DNA of 45,887 nt from Actinomycetes bacterium (GCA_021822565.1 JAKAQM010000009.1:1-45887); one strand, 5' to 3'. Counted from the first letter of the stretch, positions 24,865 to 33,203 are shown. The notes: generated from the letters alone by a model not told the origin. Numbers and translations: made by a program.

Positions 24865-24900
24865 TGGCCAGGACAATGGCCAGGACAATGGCCAGGACAA
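24859..24900. repeat. 12-bp tandem repeat (3.5 copies) overlapping a -35 element
   Basis: GGACAATGGCCA is repeated at 24859, 24871 and 24883, with a half copy at 24895. It falls in the 199-base gap between lbpA and dsrE2. Each unit carries the -35-like TTGTCC on the minus strand. Confidence 0.9.
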
Positions 24901-24944
24901 CGCGTCGGCGCGTCGGCGCTGTCGCGGAGATGACGCACCGCCGC

Positions 24945-25400
24945 TCACTCCGCGCAGCGGAAGCAGCGGATGCCTCGTTCGTCGATGATCGAGCGGTAAC
25001 GCTCGAACGCCTCCGCTCCAGTAACCAATGCCGAACGCTCGGCAGCGAGGTTCGCCGGGCGCATGCGGATGAGCCACCCCTCTCCGTACGGGTCACGGTT
25101 GGCCACCAGGATGTCGGCGGCGAACGCTGCTTCATTGGTCTCCAGCACCTCGCCCGTGAACGGCGACGGGAACGGCCCGACCCACTTGGCGCTCTCGATG
25201 ACGGCCAGCGGCTTGCCGCGGGCCACCCGCCGACCTCGCGGCTTGAAGGAGATCTGGACCAACTTCCCCCCGAGCGACTGGGCCACGTCCGTCATGCCGA
25301 GCACCGCCTCGTCGCCCTCGAGCCGGACCCAGACGTTGCGCTCCACGTCGTAGAGGAGGTCGTCGGGGAGCACGCAACCGCCCCACACTCGCTCGCTCAT
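24945..25400 (-). CDS. lbpA2: Lipoate-binding protein LbpA, second copy
   Basis: A 151-residue GcvH-like protein. Core: LPDDLLYDVERNVWVRLEGD, VLGMTDVAQSLGGKLVQISF, then the lipoylation site AVIESAKWVGPFPSPFTGEV with Lys72, then DPYGEGWLIRMRP. In sHdr systems LbpA carries the sulfur substrate on its lipoyl arm, unlike glycine-cleavage GcvH. The pattern Glu-Ser-x-Lys-Trp-Val is shared with the upstream copy. The extra C-terminal CFRC pair (residues near the end) is absent from the first copy. It is separated from the first copy by 28 bases. Confidence 0.87.
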   Translation of the reverse strand: MSERVWGGCVLPDDLLYDVERNVWVRLEGDEAVLGMTDVAQSLGGKLVQISFKPRGRRVARGKPLAVIESAKWVGPFPSPFTGEVLETNEAAFAADILVANRDPYGEGWLIRMRPANLAAERSALVTGAEAFERYRSIIDERGIRCFRCAE

Positions 25401-25428
25401 CTCTCGCCCCGTTCTTCCCCGCCCACTC

Positions 25429-25863
25429 TCAGCCGCCCTCGCAGACGATGCCCTCCTGCTCGAGGAACCGCTGGTACGCATCGACACCTTCGGCCCCAGT
25501 GGCCAGATCGGTCGAGTCGGCCTCCCAGTCGTCCGGCCGGACACGGGCGATCCACCCCTCCCCGTACGGGTCACTGTTGAGCGTGGTCGGCGACTCGGTC
25601 ACCGCGTCGTTCACCTCGACCACTTCGCCACTCACCGGGCTCGGCACTGGACCCACCCACTTGCTGCTCTCGACGGTGGCCAGGCTCTTGCCCTTGGCGA
25701 CCCGCTTTCCCACGCTCTTGGGCGTCACGGCGACCACCGTCTTGGCCAGATGCTGCGCCACGTCGCTCAGGCCGACGGTGACCACCTCGCCGTCGTAACT
25801 CGCCCAGACGTGCTTCTCCACGAGGTAGAAGAGGTCGTCGGGGATGTTGCAGCCTCTGATCAT
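25429..25863 (-). CDS. lbpA1: Lipoate-binding protein LbpA, first copy
   Basis: A 144-residue GcvH-like lipoyl carrier. IPDDLFYLVEKHVWASYDGE and VTVGLSDVAQHLAKTVVAV form the hammerhead fold; Lys68 in ATVESSKWVGPVPSPVSGEV is the lipoylated residue; DPYGEGWIARVRP completes the core. It is similar to the second copy over its whole length but clearly diverged, so the two are an old duplication or separately selected forms. The ATG is chosen because it overlaps the stop of the zinc-finger gene (TGATG); a GTG lies one codon upstream. Confidence 0.88.
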   Translation of the reverse strand: MIRGCNIPDDLFYLVEKHVWASYDGEVVTVGLSDVAQHLAKTVVAVTPKSVGKRVAKGKSLATVESSKWVGPVPSPVSGEVVEVNDAVTESPTTLNSDPYGEGWIARVRPDDWEADSTDLATGAEGVDAYQRFLEQEGIVCEGG

Positions 25864-26162
25864 CACTGTGCCCCTTCATCGATCAGGTCACCGTGCTCGG
25901 CCAGCAGGTGGTTCACGAGCATGTCGAAGGCGACCATGCGAATCTCACGACGGAACTCCTCCAGAAATCCCGGATCACGTAGGTGCGGGTTCACCTGGTG
26001 CTCGTAGGCAGCGTGGCACACCGGACACTCGATCGCGTAGTAGCGCGCGCCCTGGCGCTCGACGAAGCGCACCTCGTCGGCGTGCACCTCCGACAGGTGC
26101 GCATGGAGTGCACGAGGCTGAGCTTTCAACGGACACCACGGACATGTCATCGCGACAATCAT
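25863..26162 (-). CDS. Small double zinc-finger-like protein of unknown function
   Basis: A 99-residue protein with two treble-Cys/His motifs. The first is CPWCPLKAQPRALHAHLSEVH (C-x2-C with two His, C2H2-like); the second, CPVCHAAYEHQVNPHLRD, again has C-x2-C with nearby His. A helical C-terminal tail (EEFRREIRMVAFDMLVNHLLAEH) follows. I do not recognise the family. It overlaps the lbpA1 start by one base and follows the EtfD-like gene after 40 bases, so it belongs to the sHdr operon. Zinc-dependent assembly factor, regulator or persulfide relay are all possible. The start (ATG 26162, or 26150) lacks a clear ribosome site. Confidence 0.65.
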   Translation of the reverse strand: MIVAMTCPWCPLKAQPRALHAHLSEVHADEVRFVERQGARYYAIECPVCHAAYEHQVNPHLRDPGFLEEFRREIRMVAFDMLVNHLLAEHGDLIDEGAQ

Positions 26163-26202
26163 GCCAATAGGAGGGCTGGAGCCCTGGCGGATCGCGGCGG
26201 GG

Positions 26203-28245
26203 TCATGCGGGCGCGGAGGCGACCGCCGCGGCCGCGTCGCGGGACCGAGACTTCGCGGTGCGGGCTTCGGCAACCAGCTGGACGAGGTCGATCACCTGAA
26301 GCCGGTCGTCGTAGCCGGTCGTCTTGGCAGCGTCCGAGTACATCGTGAAGTCTTTCGGGCACGCCACCACGAACCGGTCGACGCCCAGCGCCATCGCTTC
26401 ACGGATCCGGCTCTCGCTGGGTCGCTCGCCGGCGCCGGGCTCGTCGGCCATCCAGATCCGTCCGCCCCCTGCGCCGCAGCAGAAGGTGTTGACACCGTGG
26501 CGGGGCATCTCCACCAGCTCGCAGCCGAGCGATCGCAGCACGCGGCGTGGGGCGTCGGTGATCCGGTTGTGGCGACCGAGGTAGCACGGGTCGTGGTAGG
26601 TGACCCGCCTACCCAGCGGCTCGACCGGGATGGCCCCGGAGGCAAGCAGCTCGGCCAGCAGCTCCGAGTAGTGAAGGACCGGCTTGTCCAGGCCGAACGC
26701 CGGATACTCGTTGCGCAGCGTGTTGAAGGAATGGGGATCAGTGGTGAAGATGGTGTCGAACTGCGCGCCTGCGAAGGCTGCCATGTTGTGCTCGACCAGC
26801 ATCTGGAAGAGCCCTTCTTCCCCGACTCGGCGAACGTCGTTGCCCGCATTCCGCTCGGCTTCGTACAGCAGCCCGAAGTCGACGCCGGCGTCGTACAAGA
26901 GGCCCGCGAGCACGCGCGAGAGGTCGGCCAGCCGCTCGTCGAACGACGCGAAGTCGCCGACGAACCACAGGTAGCGCACGGGCTCTTTGCGGGCGTCCGT
27001 GGGCGTGAAGCCCAGCTGTCGGGTCCATCGCGCGCGCATACGCTCCGACTTTCCGAACGAGTTTCCCTGCACGGCGATGGCCTGGAGCGCATCCTGGAGG
27101 CTGGGTTCCATGTTCCCCTGCTCCACCTGGCTGCGACGGAGGTCGACGATGGCGTCGACGTGCTCGATGTCGACCGGGCACTGTTCGACGCAGGCACCGC
27201 ACGTGGTGCACGACCAGATCACGTCCGGGTCGATCACGTTGGGAACGAGCACCGGGGCGTCGCCGGCACTCCGGTCGCCCATGCCGCGGCGCAGCAGGGT
27301 CCCAGCGGAGGCGAACATGCCGTCACGGAGGGACATGACCAGCAGCTTCGGCGACAGCGGCTTGCCGGCGCTCCATGCCGGGCACGCCGCCTGGCACCGC
27401 CCGCACTCGGTGCACGTGACGTAGTCGAGCAGGTGCTTCCAGCTGAGGTCGTAGATGCGCTCTGCGCCGGCCGTGCCCGAGGTCACCTCGAGAGCGCCGA
27501 GTGCTCGCGGGCGCCGCGAGAAGGCCACATTGATCGGCGCGAGGAAGATGTGGAGGTGCTTCGAGTGGGTGACGAACACCAGGAACCCCATGATCGCCGC
27601 AACGTTCAGCAGGAGAAGGACTGTCTCGAGTACCGAGTTCACGCCGCGCCCCAGCGGGTGGAGGAGATCGCCGAGGCCGTGGGAGAAGAATGCCCATGAG
27701 CCGTACGGGAAGTCGCCGGTGTTCGCCTGGGCGGCCCGGTACCCGACGAGGGTGAGCATCACGACCGCGATCATGGCGAGCGTGACCCATGCGACGCCGG
27801 TATGCGAGCCGTAGAAGCGGGACCGCCGCTGACGGCGCGCCGGCGCGTCCACCAGCCGGATCACGCTGAAGGTGGCGACGGCGAGGAGCACGACGACGAT
27901 GAAGAGGTCCTCGATGAAGCCCAGCGCCGCCGAATGGCCGATACCCGGGATGGCGAACCGTTTGCTCCACAGCGCGTCGCCGTACGCCTCGACGATGGTG
28001 AAGAGCAGGATGATGAACCCCCAGAACGTCAGCGCGTGCGGGATGCCCGACTGGGGGCGCTTCAGCAGCTTGCGCTGGCCGATCACCTCGACGACCTCGG
28101 CACCGAGGCGACGGAGCGCTCTGCGCGTCCTTCCGGGGGCAGGGGCTCCGGCCCGCACCAGCAACGCCAGCCGTCCCAGGCGGGCCCCGGCCAGGGCGAG
28201 CCCTGCCGCGGTGAGGAGGGCGGCGACGACGATCCGAACCGTCAC
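26203..28245 (-). CDS. Membrane Fe-S oxidoreductase, EtfD-like (NarI-like plus HdrD-like)
   Basis: A 680-residue fusion. About five membrane segments cover residues 3-28, 67-88, 107-130, 150-170 and 202-226 (NarI/DsrM-like). Then come two [4Fe-4S] motifs: Cys278/281/284/288 (CTECGRCQAACP) and Cys346/349/352/356 (CTTCGACVEQCP). The HdrD-like region ends with CYLGRHN (Cys554), FCCGAGGG (Cys589-590) and ACPKD (Cys629), a CCG site. This is the layout of EtfD, which takes electrons from EtfBA into the quinone pool. It directly follows etfA with a GTGA overlap, supporting that partnership. It is probably the membrane exit of the sHdr system (inference). Confidence 0.85.
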   Translation of the reverse strand: MTVRIVVAALLTAAGLALAGARLGRLALLVRAGAPAPGRTRRALRRLGAEVVEVIGQRKLLKRPQSGIPHALTFWGFIILLFTIVEAYGDALWSKRFAIPGIGHSAALGFIEDLFIVVVLLAVATFSVIRLVDAPARRQRRSRFYGSHTGVAWVTLAMIAVVMLTLVGYRAAQANTGDFPYGSWAFFSHGLGDLLHPLGRGVNSVLETVLLLLNVAAIMGFLVFVTHSKHLHIFLAPINVAFSRRPRALGALEVTSGTAGAERIYDLSWKHLLDYVTCTECGRCQAACPAWSAGKPLSPKLLVMSLRDGMFASAGTLLRRGMGDRSAGDAPVLVPNVIDPDVIWSCTTCGACVEQCPVDIEHVDAIVDLRRSQVEQGNMEPSLQDALQAIAVQGNSFGKSERMRARWTRQLGFTPTDARKEPVRYLWFVGDFASFDERLADLSRVLAGLLYDAGVDFGLLYEAERNAGNDVRRVGEEGLFQMLVEHNMAAFAGAQFDTIFTTDPHSFNTLRNEYPAFGLDKPVLHYSELLAELLASGAIPVEPLGRRVTYHDPCYLGRHNRITDAPRRVLRSLGCELVEMPRHGVNTFCCGAGGGRIWMADEPGAGERPSESRIREAMALGVDRFVVACPKDFTMYSDAAKTTGYDDRLQVIDLVQLVAEARTAKSRSRDAAAAVASAPA

Positions 28246-29222
28246 TCCTGCACCCGCTTCACCAGCTCGTCGGTGAGGTCGAAGAGGTCGACGGTGGTGC
28301 CGTAGGTCGCCACGTCGAAGATGGGTGCCTTGGGATCCGTGTTGCATGCGATCACCGTCTCGGCGTGCTGCATCCCCTCCAGGTGCTCGGGAGCGCCCGA
28401 GATGCCGAGGGCCAGATAGACCTTGGGCCGTACGGTGAGGCCCGACTTGCCGACCTGCCGGGCCTTGGGTAGCCACCCTTGGTCGATGAGCGGTCGCGAG
28501 GCGGCGAGGGGGGCGCCCAGGGCGTCCGCGAGCTCCTGGACGACCTCGAGGTTCTCACGCGACCCGATCCCCCGTCCCACCGAGACCAAGAGATCCGCCG
28601 CCGTGATGTCGACGTCGCCCTTCTCGGGCTCCACCACCTGCGCGACCGAGACGCCGAGGCCGTCGAACACGCCCTCGAGGTCCAGCAGCTCGACCTGCCC
28701 GGCCACTTCGCTCCGCCCGGCCACTTCGCTCCGACCGTCCGCCGCGGGGAAGCACCCGGCGATGACGGCGCAGATCGCCCGCGGCCCGGTCAGCGCCACC
28801 TCTGCCAGCAGCTTGCCTCCGTATGCCCTGCAGGTGACCGCCAGGTCTTCGCCATCACGCCTCACGTCGACCACGTAGGAGGCCAGCGGGGCGGGCCAGT
28901 GCACGGACAATGCGGTGCTCACGTCCATGCCGACGGTGGTGGTCGACGTCAGCACCAGGCGCGGCTGCTGGCGTTCGACGACGTGCACCATCGCTCGCTC
29001 GTAGGCCTGGGCGTTGTACGTGGCGACGGCGGGATCCTCGGAGCACAGCACCACGTCTGCAACGCCGAGCTCGTGCGCCAGCGACGTTTCGCCGAGAAGG
29101 ACGGCGAGCACGCGGCCCCCTCCTCGATCGGCGAGCTCACGCGCCTTGCCGACGAGCTCGAACGTCACGTCCGAGAGTCGACCGTTCCGGTGCTCCGCGA
29201 GTACCAGCACGTCGTTGCCCAT
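28242..29222 (-). CDS. etfA: Electron transfer flavoprotein alpha subunit
   Basis: A 326-residue EtfA. N-terminal domain: VLVLAEHRNGRLSDVTFELVGKARELA. The C-terminal FAD domain has VGRGIGSRENLEVVQELADALGAPLAASRPL and VYLALGISGAPEHLEGMQ with IACNTDPKAPIF, the standard EtfA FAD motif. The protein accepts electrons in the cytoplasm and passes them on as a heterodimer with EtfB. In sHdr operons, etfAB marks the so-called type II arrangement. An 18-bp in-frame repeat (28701-28736, GRSEVA twice) sits in the interdomain linker. GGAGG lies 7 bases before the ATG. Confidence 0.9.
   Translation of the reverse strand: MGNDVLVLAEHRNGRLSDVTFELVGKARELADRGGGRVLAVLLGETSLAHELGVADVVLCSEDPAVATYNAQAYERAMVHVVERQQPRLVLTSTTTVGMDVSTALSVHWPAPLASYVVDVRRDGEDLAVTCRAYGGKLLAEVALTGPRAICAVIAGCFPAADGRSEVAGRSEVAGQVELLDLEGVFDGLGVSVAQVVEPEKGDVDITAADLLVSVGRGIGSRENLEVVQELADALGAPLAASRPLIDQGWLPKARQVGKSGLTVRPKVYLALGISGAPEHLEGMQHAETVIACNTDPKAPIFDVATYGTTVDLFDLTDELVKRVQE
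28701..28736 (-). repeat. 18-bp in-frame tandem repeat in etfA
   Basis: Two 18-base copies encode GRSEVA repeats in the EtfA linker. The frame is kept. Confidence 0.85.
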
Positions 29223-29235
29223 GACCCTGCCTCCG

Positions 29236-30009
29236 TCAGCTCCGCACCAGGCCCTTGGCCCGGAGCAGCTCCACGATCCGATCAGCGACCTCGCCGGCGC
29301 CTCCGGCCAGCATCTCGGCGTGCCCAGCGGCCTCCGGGGCGACCAGCCGCCGCAACGCGAACTGCTCCGTCCCGAGCTCGGCTGCCTGGACCTCGACCTC
29401 GGTGATCCCACCGGACTGCTGGGCCTGGCGGATCCGGCTGATCGACACGTAGCGAGGCGCCTGCCGTGCCGCTTGGACGCCGATCACGGCCGGCAGGCGC
29501 ACCTCGTCGACCACCACCGTGCCGCCGGCCAGCTCCTGCCAGACCTTGGCCATCCCGTCTTCCGCCTCCACCCGCACCGCGACCGAGATGTGGGGAACCT
29601 CGAGCTGAGCCCCCAGCAGGCCCGGGAGCTGGCCGTCGAGGTCGTCCGCCGCCTGGACACCCGTCAGCACGAGGTCGAAGGACTGCCCGGAGAGCCACGA
29701 CGCCAGGAGGGCCGCTCGGCGGTGGGAGTCGATCCAGCCGGTCAGCGCGCCGGTCAGCTTGATCGCGGCGTCGGCTCCCTTGGCCAAGGCAGCGTGCAGC
29801 GTCTGATCGACGTCCGGCTCGTCGAGGGCAACCACCACGAGCTCGGCGTCTCCGGCCTCCTTCAGGCACAGCCCCTCTTCGAGTGCCTGGTCGTCGAACT
29901 CGTTGACCACCATCTTCAAGAGCTCCCGGTCGACGTCGGTCCCGTCGGCCGTGAGCTCCAGCTCTTCGACGAGATCCGGGATCTGCTTGACGGCCACCAC
30001 GATGCGCAT
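29236..30009 (-). CDS. etfB: Electron transfer flavoprotein beta subunit
   Basis: A 257-residue EtfB: MRIVVAVKQIPD at the start, VVNEFDDQALEEGLCLKEAGD, then TGVQAADDLDGQLPGLLGAQL near residue 120 (nucleotide-binding loop), and PRYVSISRIRQAQ. It forms the heterodimer with EtfA. The nucleotide site could hold AMP, or a second FAD if the complex is bifurcating; the sequence read by eye does not settle this. The order etfB-etfA-etfD-like is compact. An AAGGGGCGA site precedes the start; a GTG one codon upstream is an alternative. Confidence 0.9.
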   Translation of the reverse strand: MRIVVAVKQIPDLVEELELTADGTDVDRELLKMVVNEFDDQALEEGLCLKEAGDAELVVVALDEPDVDQTLHAALAKGADAAIKLTGALTGWIDSHRRAALLASWLSGQSFDLVLTGVQAADDLDGQLPGLLGAQLEVPHISVAVRVEAEDGMAKVWQELAGGTVVVDEVRLPAVIGVQAARQAPRYVSISRIRQAQQSGGITEVEVQAAELGTEQFALRRLVAPEAAGHAEMLAGGAGEVADRIVELLRAKGLVRS

Positions 30010-30072
30010 CACTCGCCCCTTCGACTGGTGAACTGCCCCCTGCGATCGAACGCCCGCCGGATCCGGAGGACG

Positions 30073-31374
30073 TCACCCACCGCCGCCTCCCATCGCCTCG
30101 TCGACGAGCTCGATGATGTCGCGCACCTGCAACTGGTCGTTGCCGGTCGACTTGGCACCGTCTTCGAACCGGGACACCTCGTAGGGGCAGCACACGGCGA
30201 GCACGTCCGCACCGCTCTCCACCGCTTCGCGCACTCGGCGCTCGGACAGCCGCTCGCTCGTGTGGTTCGCCGTGAGCCCGTCGAGCCACATCCCGCCCCC
30301 TCCTCCACCGCAGCAGTAGCCGTTCTCCCGGCACCGGCCCATCTCGACCAGACGCACACCGGGAATGGCGCGTAGCAGCGTCCGCGGGGCGTCGTACTCC
30401 CCGTTGTGGCGCCCGAGGTAGCACGGGTCGTGAAAGGTGACCGTGCAGTCGAGCTCCTTGCGCCATTCGATGCGGTCGACCAGCGGCGCGAGGAGCTGGG
30501 TGTAGTGCAGCACGTCGTAGCGGTGACCCCGCTTCGGGTACTCCTTGACCAGTGCGTTGAACCCGTGCGGGTCCGGCGTCACGATCCGCTGGAACTCGTA
30601 GCGATCGAGAGTGGCGACGACGTCCTCCATGAGCGCCTCGAACAGCCCCTTCTCACCGGCGAGACGCTGGGAGTCCCCGATCGTCTTCTCCTCGGGACCC
30701 AAGATGGCGAAGTCGACGCCGAGGGCGGTCGCCACACGAGCGAACGACCGGGCCGCCTGCATGCCCCTCGGGTGGTAGCTCCAGTAGTCCTCGACGTAGA
30801 AGAGCACGTCGACCGGCCGCGGGTCCGACGCCAGGACCCGCACATCCACCCCGGCGTCCCGCGTCCACGCATGGCGCCTCCTGGGGTTCTCGCCGAGGGC
30901 GTTGCCGTACCGGAACGTCTTCTCGAAGACATCGGCCAGCTCACCCGGCACCTGTCCCTCGGCGACAGCCACCTCGCGGACGGCCGGCATGACCTTGACC
31001 ATGTCGACCTCCTTCGGGCAGACCCGCAGGCAGTTCATGCACGTCGTGCACAGCCAAAGGTCATCGGAGGTGAAGAGGTCGAGCCCGGTCTGCACCTTGC
31101 GGTGGATCTTGCGTGGCCCGTACTCGCCCACCAGGTCGACGGGGCACACCGGAACGCACTTGCCGCAGCCGTAGCACCACTCGAGCGACTCGCCGCCCTC
31201 CAGGGAGCCGATCTTCTCGAAGCCCTCGGTGGTGAAGTCCCACTCCACCCGCTGCTCGAACATTCGGTTCCACATCCCCGGGAGCTCCCACTCCCGGCCG
31301 GAGAGGGGCGACGTGACGGTGGCGTGCTCGAGCTCCACCGCAGTGGGCGGCTGCTTCCTTCCCCCGATTGGCAT
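30073..31374 (-). CDS. HdrD-like Fe-S protein (sHdrB3 type)
   Basis: A 433-residue soluble HdrCB fusion. Two [4Fe-4S] motifs near the N-terminus: Cys67/70/73/77 (CYGCGKCVPVCP) and Cys109/112/115/119 (CTTCMNCLRVCP). The C-terminal CCG site is complete: Cys318 (CYLGRH), Cys348, Cys354-355 (CCGGGGGG) and Cys395-396 (CCPYE); the N-terminal CCG half is degenerate. No membrane segment. In type II sHdr operons such a protein together with EtfAB replaces the HdrC2/HdrB2 pair. It lies between sHdrHyp and EtfB, with GGAGG before the ATG. Confidence 0.85.
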   Translation of the reverse strand: MPIGGRKQPPTAVELEHATVTSPLSGREWELPGMWNRMFEQRVEWDFTTEGFEKIGSLEGGESLEWCYGCGKCVPVCPVDLVGEYGPRKIHRKVQTGLDLFTSDDLWLCTTCMNCLRVCPKEVDMVKVMPAVREVAVAEGQVPGELADVFEKTFRYGNALGENPRRRHAWTRDAGVDVRVLASDPRPVDVLFYVEDYWSYHPRGMQAARSFARVATALGVDFAILGPEEKTIGDSQRLAGEKGLFEALMEDVVATLDRYEFQRIVTPDPHGFNALVKEYPKRGHRYDVLHYTQLLAPLVDRIEWRKELDCTVTFHDPCYLGRHNGEYDAPRTLLRAIPGVRLVEMGRCRENGYCCGGGGGGMWLDGLTANHTSERLSERRVREAVESGADVLAVCCPYEVSRFEDGAKSTGNDQLQVRDIIELVDEAMGGGGG

Positions 31375-31375
31375 C

Positions 31376-32122
31376 TCAGGCCTCCTGATGGCGAACGCCG
31401 AGCAGGGTCCGGACGAGCCCCTCGAGCCCGGGAACGATCCTGTTGAACTCCTGGGTCATGCGCATCCGCAGGACCGTGTACATGTACACGGCGTACACGC
31501 AGGCAAGGAAGACGTCGATGCCGAACGGGCCGTCCTCGAACGTCGTGAAGCCCGCAGCCCGACCGGTCTCGTTCACGAAGGCGAGTGCCCGGCCGACCCC
31601 GACATACGTCGCGCCCCGACCCTCGGCCACGAGATCGAGCTCTTCCGTCGTGACCAGCCGCAGGGCGCCCGTCTCGATCCTGGGGTCCCACATCCAGCGC
31701 GTCCACAGCCAGTAGTGCTCGGGGTGGGCGAAGTGGAGGAGCTCACCGGGAAGATCGAACCCGATCCCGGGAGCGGCCTCCAGCACCGCGTCGAACCGCT
31801 CGATGCGCTCTCCGACCGGCTCGAGGCCTCGCAACAGGCGATCGATCTCCGCCGCCAGGCGCTCGGCGCCCACCGCCTCAAGGATCATGTCAGCCTTGCG
31901 CCGGCACGAGAAGATGCGGCGGAGCACCTCGCGCAGGTCGGCGCGGCTCGCGCGGGCGGCACGGCCGTCACCCAGCACCTCGGCGAACCGGTCCGACTTT
32001 CGCCTGCAGTCGGCGCCGACCGCGGCGAGGTCGCCCTCGGTGGCACGGCCGAGGATCTCGCGCAGGAACTCCTGGGCCGCCCCGGTGTCGACCACCGGGC
32101 CCGATGGGGCACCGACCGGCAT
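31376..32122 (-). CDS. Conserved sHdr operon protein of unknown function (sHdrHyp)
   Basis: A 248-residue cytoplasmic-looking protein. The first half is helical and charged (VLRRIFSCRRKADMILEAVG); the second half has a striking aromatic segment FAHPEHYWLWTRWMWDPRIE and a late hydrophobic helix DVFLACVYAVYMYTVLRMRM. I know no enzymatic motif here. A gene of this position (after shdrA, before the second HdrB/D gene) is constant in sHdr operons and essential or structural roles have been discussed. It starts 3 bases after the shdrA stop and ends 1 base before the next gene, so it is tightly coupled. Confidence 0.7.
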   Translation of the reverse strand: MPVGAPSGPVVDTGAAQEFLREILGRATEGDLAAVGADCRRKSDRFAEVLGDGRAARASRADLREVLRRIFSCRRKADMILEAVGAERLAAEIDRLLRGLEPVGERIERFDAVLEAAPGIGFDLPGELLHFAHPEHYWLWTRWMWDPRIETGALRLVTTEELDLVAEGRGATYVGVGRALAFVNETGRAAGFTTFEDGPFGIDVFLACVYAVYMYTVLRMRMTQEFNRIVPGLEGLVRTLLGVRHQEA

Positions 32123-32125
32123 CGT

Positions 32126-33184
32126 TCAAGCCCCGACCGGCTGGTGCGAACGGGCGTGAGCCACCGCCCTGACGGCGGCCGCGGCAGCCGAGGACACCGA
32201 GTCCTCCAGGTCCGCAGGCCCTAGGGCGGCTCCACAGGCGAAGATGCCGGGCCTGGAGGTCGATACCGTGTCCAGTGGCGCGTGTGCGGCGTCGATGAAC
32301 CCGTACTTGTTCTGAGCGACGCCGAACGTCTTGGCCATGAGCCGCGTCCCGAGCGAGGGCTCCATCCCCACTGACAGCACGACGAGGTCCATGGTCACCT
32401 CCATGGGCCTGCCCATGGTGGTGTCTTCGCCGCGCACCAGGAGCTTGTCGCCTTTCTGCAGGACCTCGGTGATGATGCCCTTCACGTACTGCACGTGGTA
32501 CTGCTCCTGGGCCGGCCAATAGATCTGGTTCTCCCAGTAGCCGTACATACGCATATCGATGTAGAAGATGAACACCTTGCAGTCCGGCAGCTGCTGGCGG
32601 ACCTCGATCGCCTCCTTGGAGGCGATGCCGCAGCACACCTTGGAGCAGTACTCGTTGCCGATCTGACGGTCGCGGCTGCCGACACACTGGACGAAGCAGA
32701 TGCGCTCGGGCGGCTGGCCGTTGGAGGGGCGCACCACATGGTGGTCCTTCAGCATCGCCTCGAGGTCCTGGAGGGCGACGACGTCCGGGAATTCGTAGTA
32801 GCCGTACATCTGGGTCTCGCGTCCGGGGTCGAAGTGCTGAAAGCCCGTCGCCACGACCACCGCGTCGGCGTGCAGCGGGCCGGCACCGTCTCCGCTGAGC
32901 TCGAGGCGGAATCCATGGCCATCCGGTTCGCATGCGGCGACCTGGGACCCGAGCCGCACGTCGACCAGCTCGTTCGAGGTGACGCGGTCGATCATGCGCC
33001 CCATGGCCACCTCGGCGCTCTCCATGTTCGGGGTGAGCGCGGCGTAGTTCTCCGCGATCGGCGTGCCGCCGAGGAACGGTGCCCATTCCACCAGCGTCAC
33101 CGCGCTCCCCACGTCGGCAACGGCCGCGGCTGCTGCCAGGCCCGCCGGACCGCCACCGATCACGACCACACGCTCGCTGCCCAT
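32126..33184 (-). CDS. shdrA: sHdrA, flavin and Fe-S subunit of the sulfur-oxidising Hdr-like complex
   Basis: A 352-residue protein, short compared with methanogen HdrA, as is normal for sHdrA. FAD motif VVVIGGGPAGLAAAAAVADVG starts at residue 6. The cysteine set Cys163, Cys167, Cys180, Cys184-185 (CFVQCVGSRD, YCSKVCCGIASKEA) is the HdrA [4Fe-4S] site. FIFYIDMRMYGYWE and the C-terminal FAD motif GIFACGAALGPADLEDSVSSA follow. The protein is the electron hub of the sHdr complex in the cytoplasm. GAGAGGAAGG lies right before the ATG; a stem-loop occurs just upstream. Confidence 0.9.
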   Translation of the reverse strand: MGSERVVVIGGGPAGLAAAAAVADVGSAVTLVEWAPFLGGTPIAENYAALTPNMESAEVAMGRMIDRVTSNELVDVRLGSQVAACEPDGHGFRLELSGDGAGPLHADAVVVATGFQHFDPGRETQMYGYYEFPDVVALQDLEAMLKDHHVVRPSNGQPPERICFVQCVGSRDRQIGNEYCSKVCCGIASKEAIEVRQQLPDCKVFIFYIDMRMYGYWENQIYWPAQEQYHVQYVKGIITEVLQKGDKLLVRGEDTTMGRPMEVTMDLVVLSVGMEPSLGTRLMAKTFGVAQNKYGFIDAAHAPLDTVSTSRPGIFACGAALGPADLEDSVSSAAAAAVRAVAHARSHQPVGA

Positions 33185-33203
33185 GACCTTCCTCTCTCGA
33201 CAT

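Noticed and set aside
24859-24900. CRISPR-like array
   Set aside because: The 12-bp units are directly adjacent without spacers, so it is a simple tandem repeat.
24945-25863. Glycine cleavage system H proteins
   Set aside because: The fold is GcvH-like, but no gcvT or gcvP is nearby, and the ESxKWVGP context and sHdr neighbours fit LbpA.
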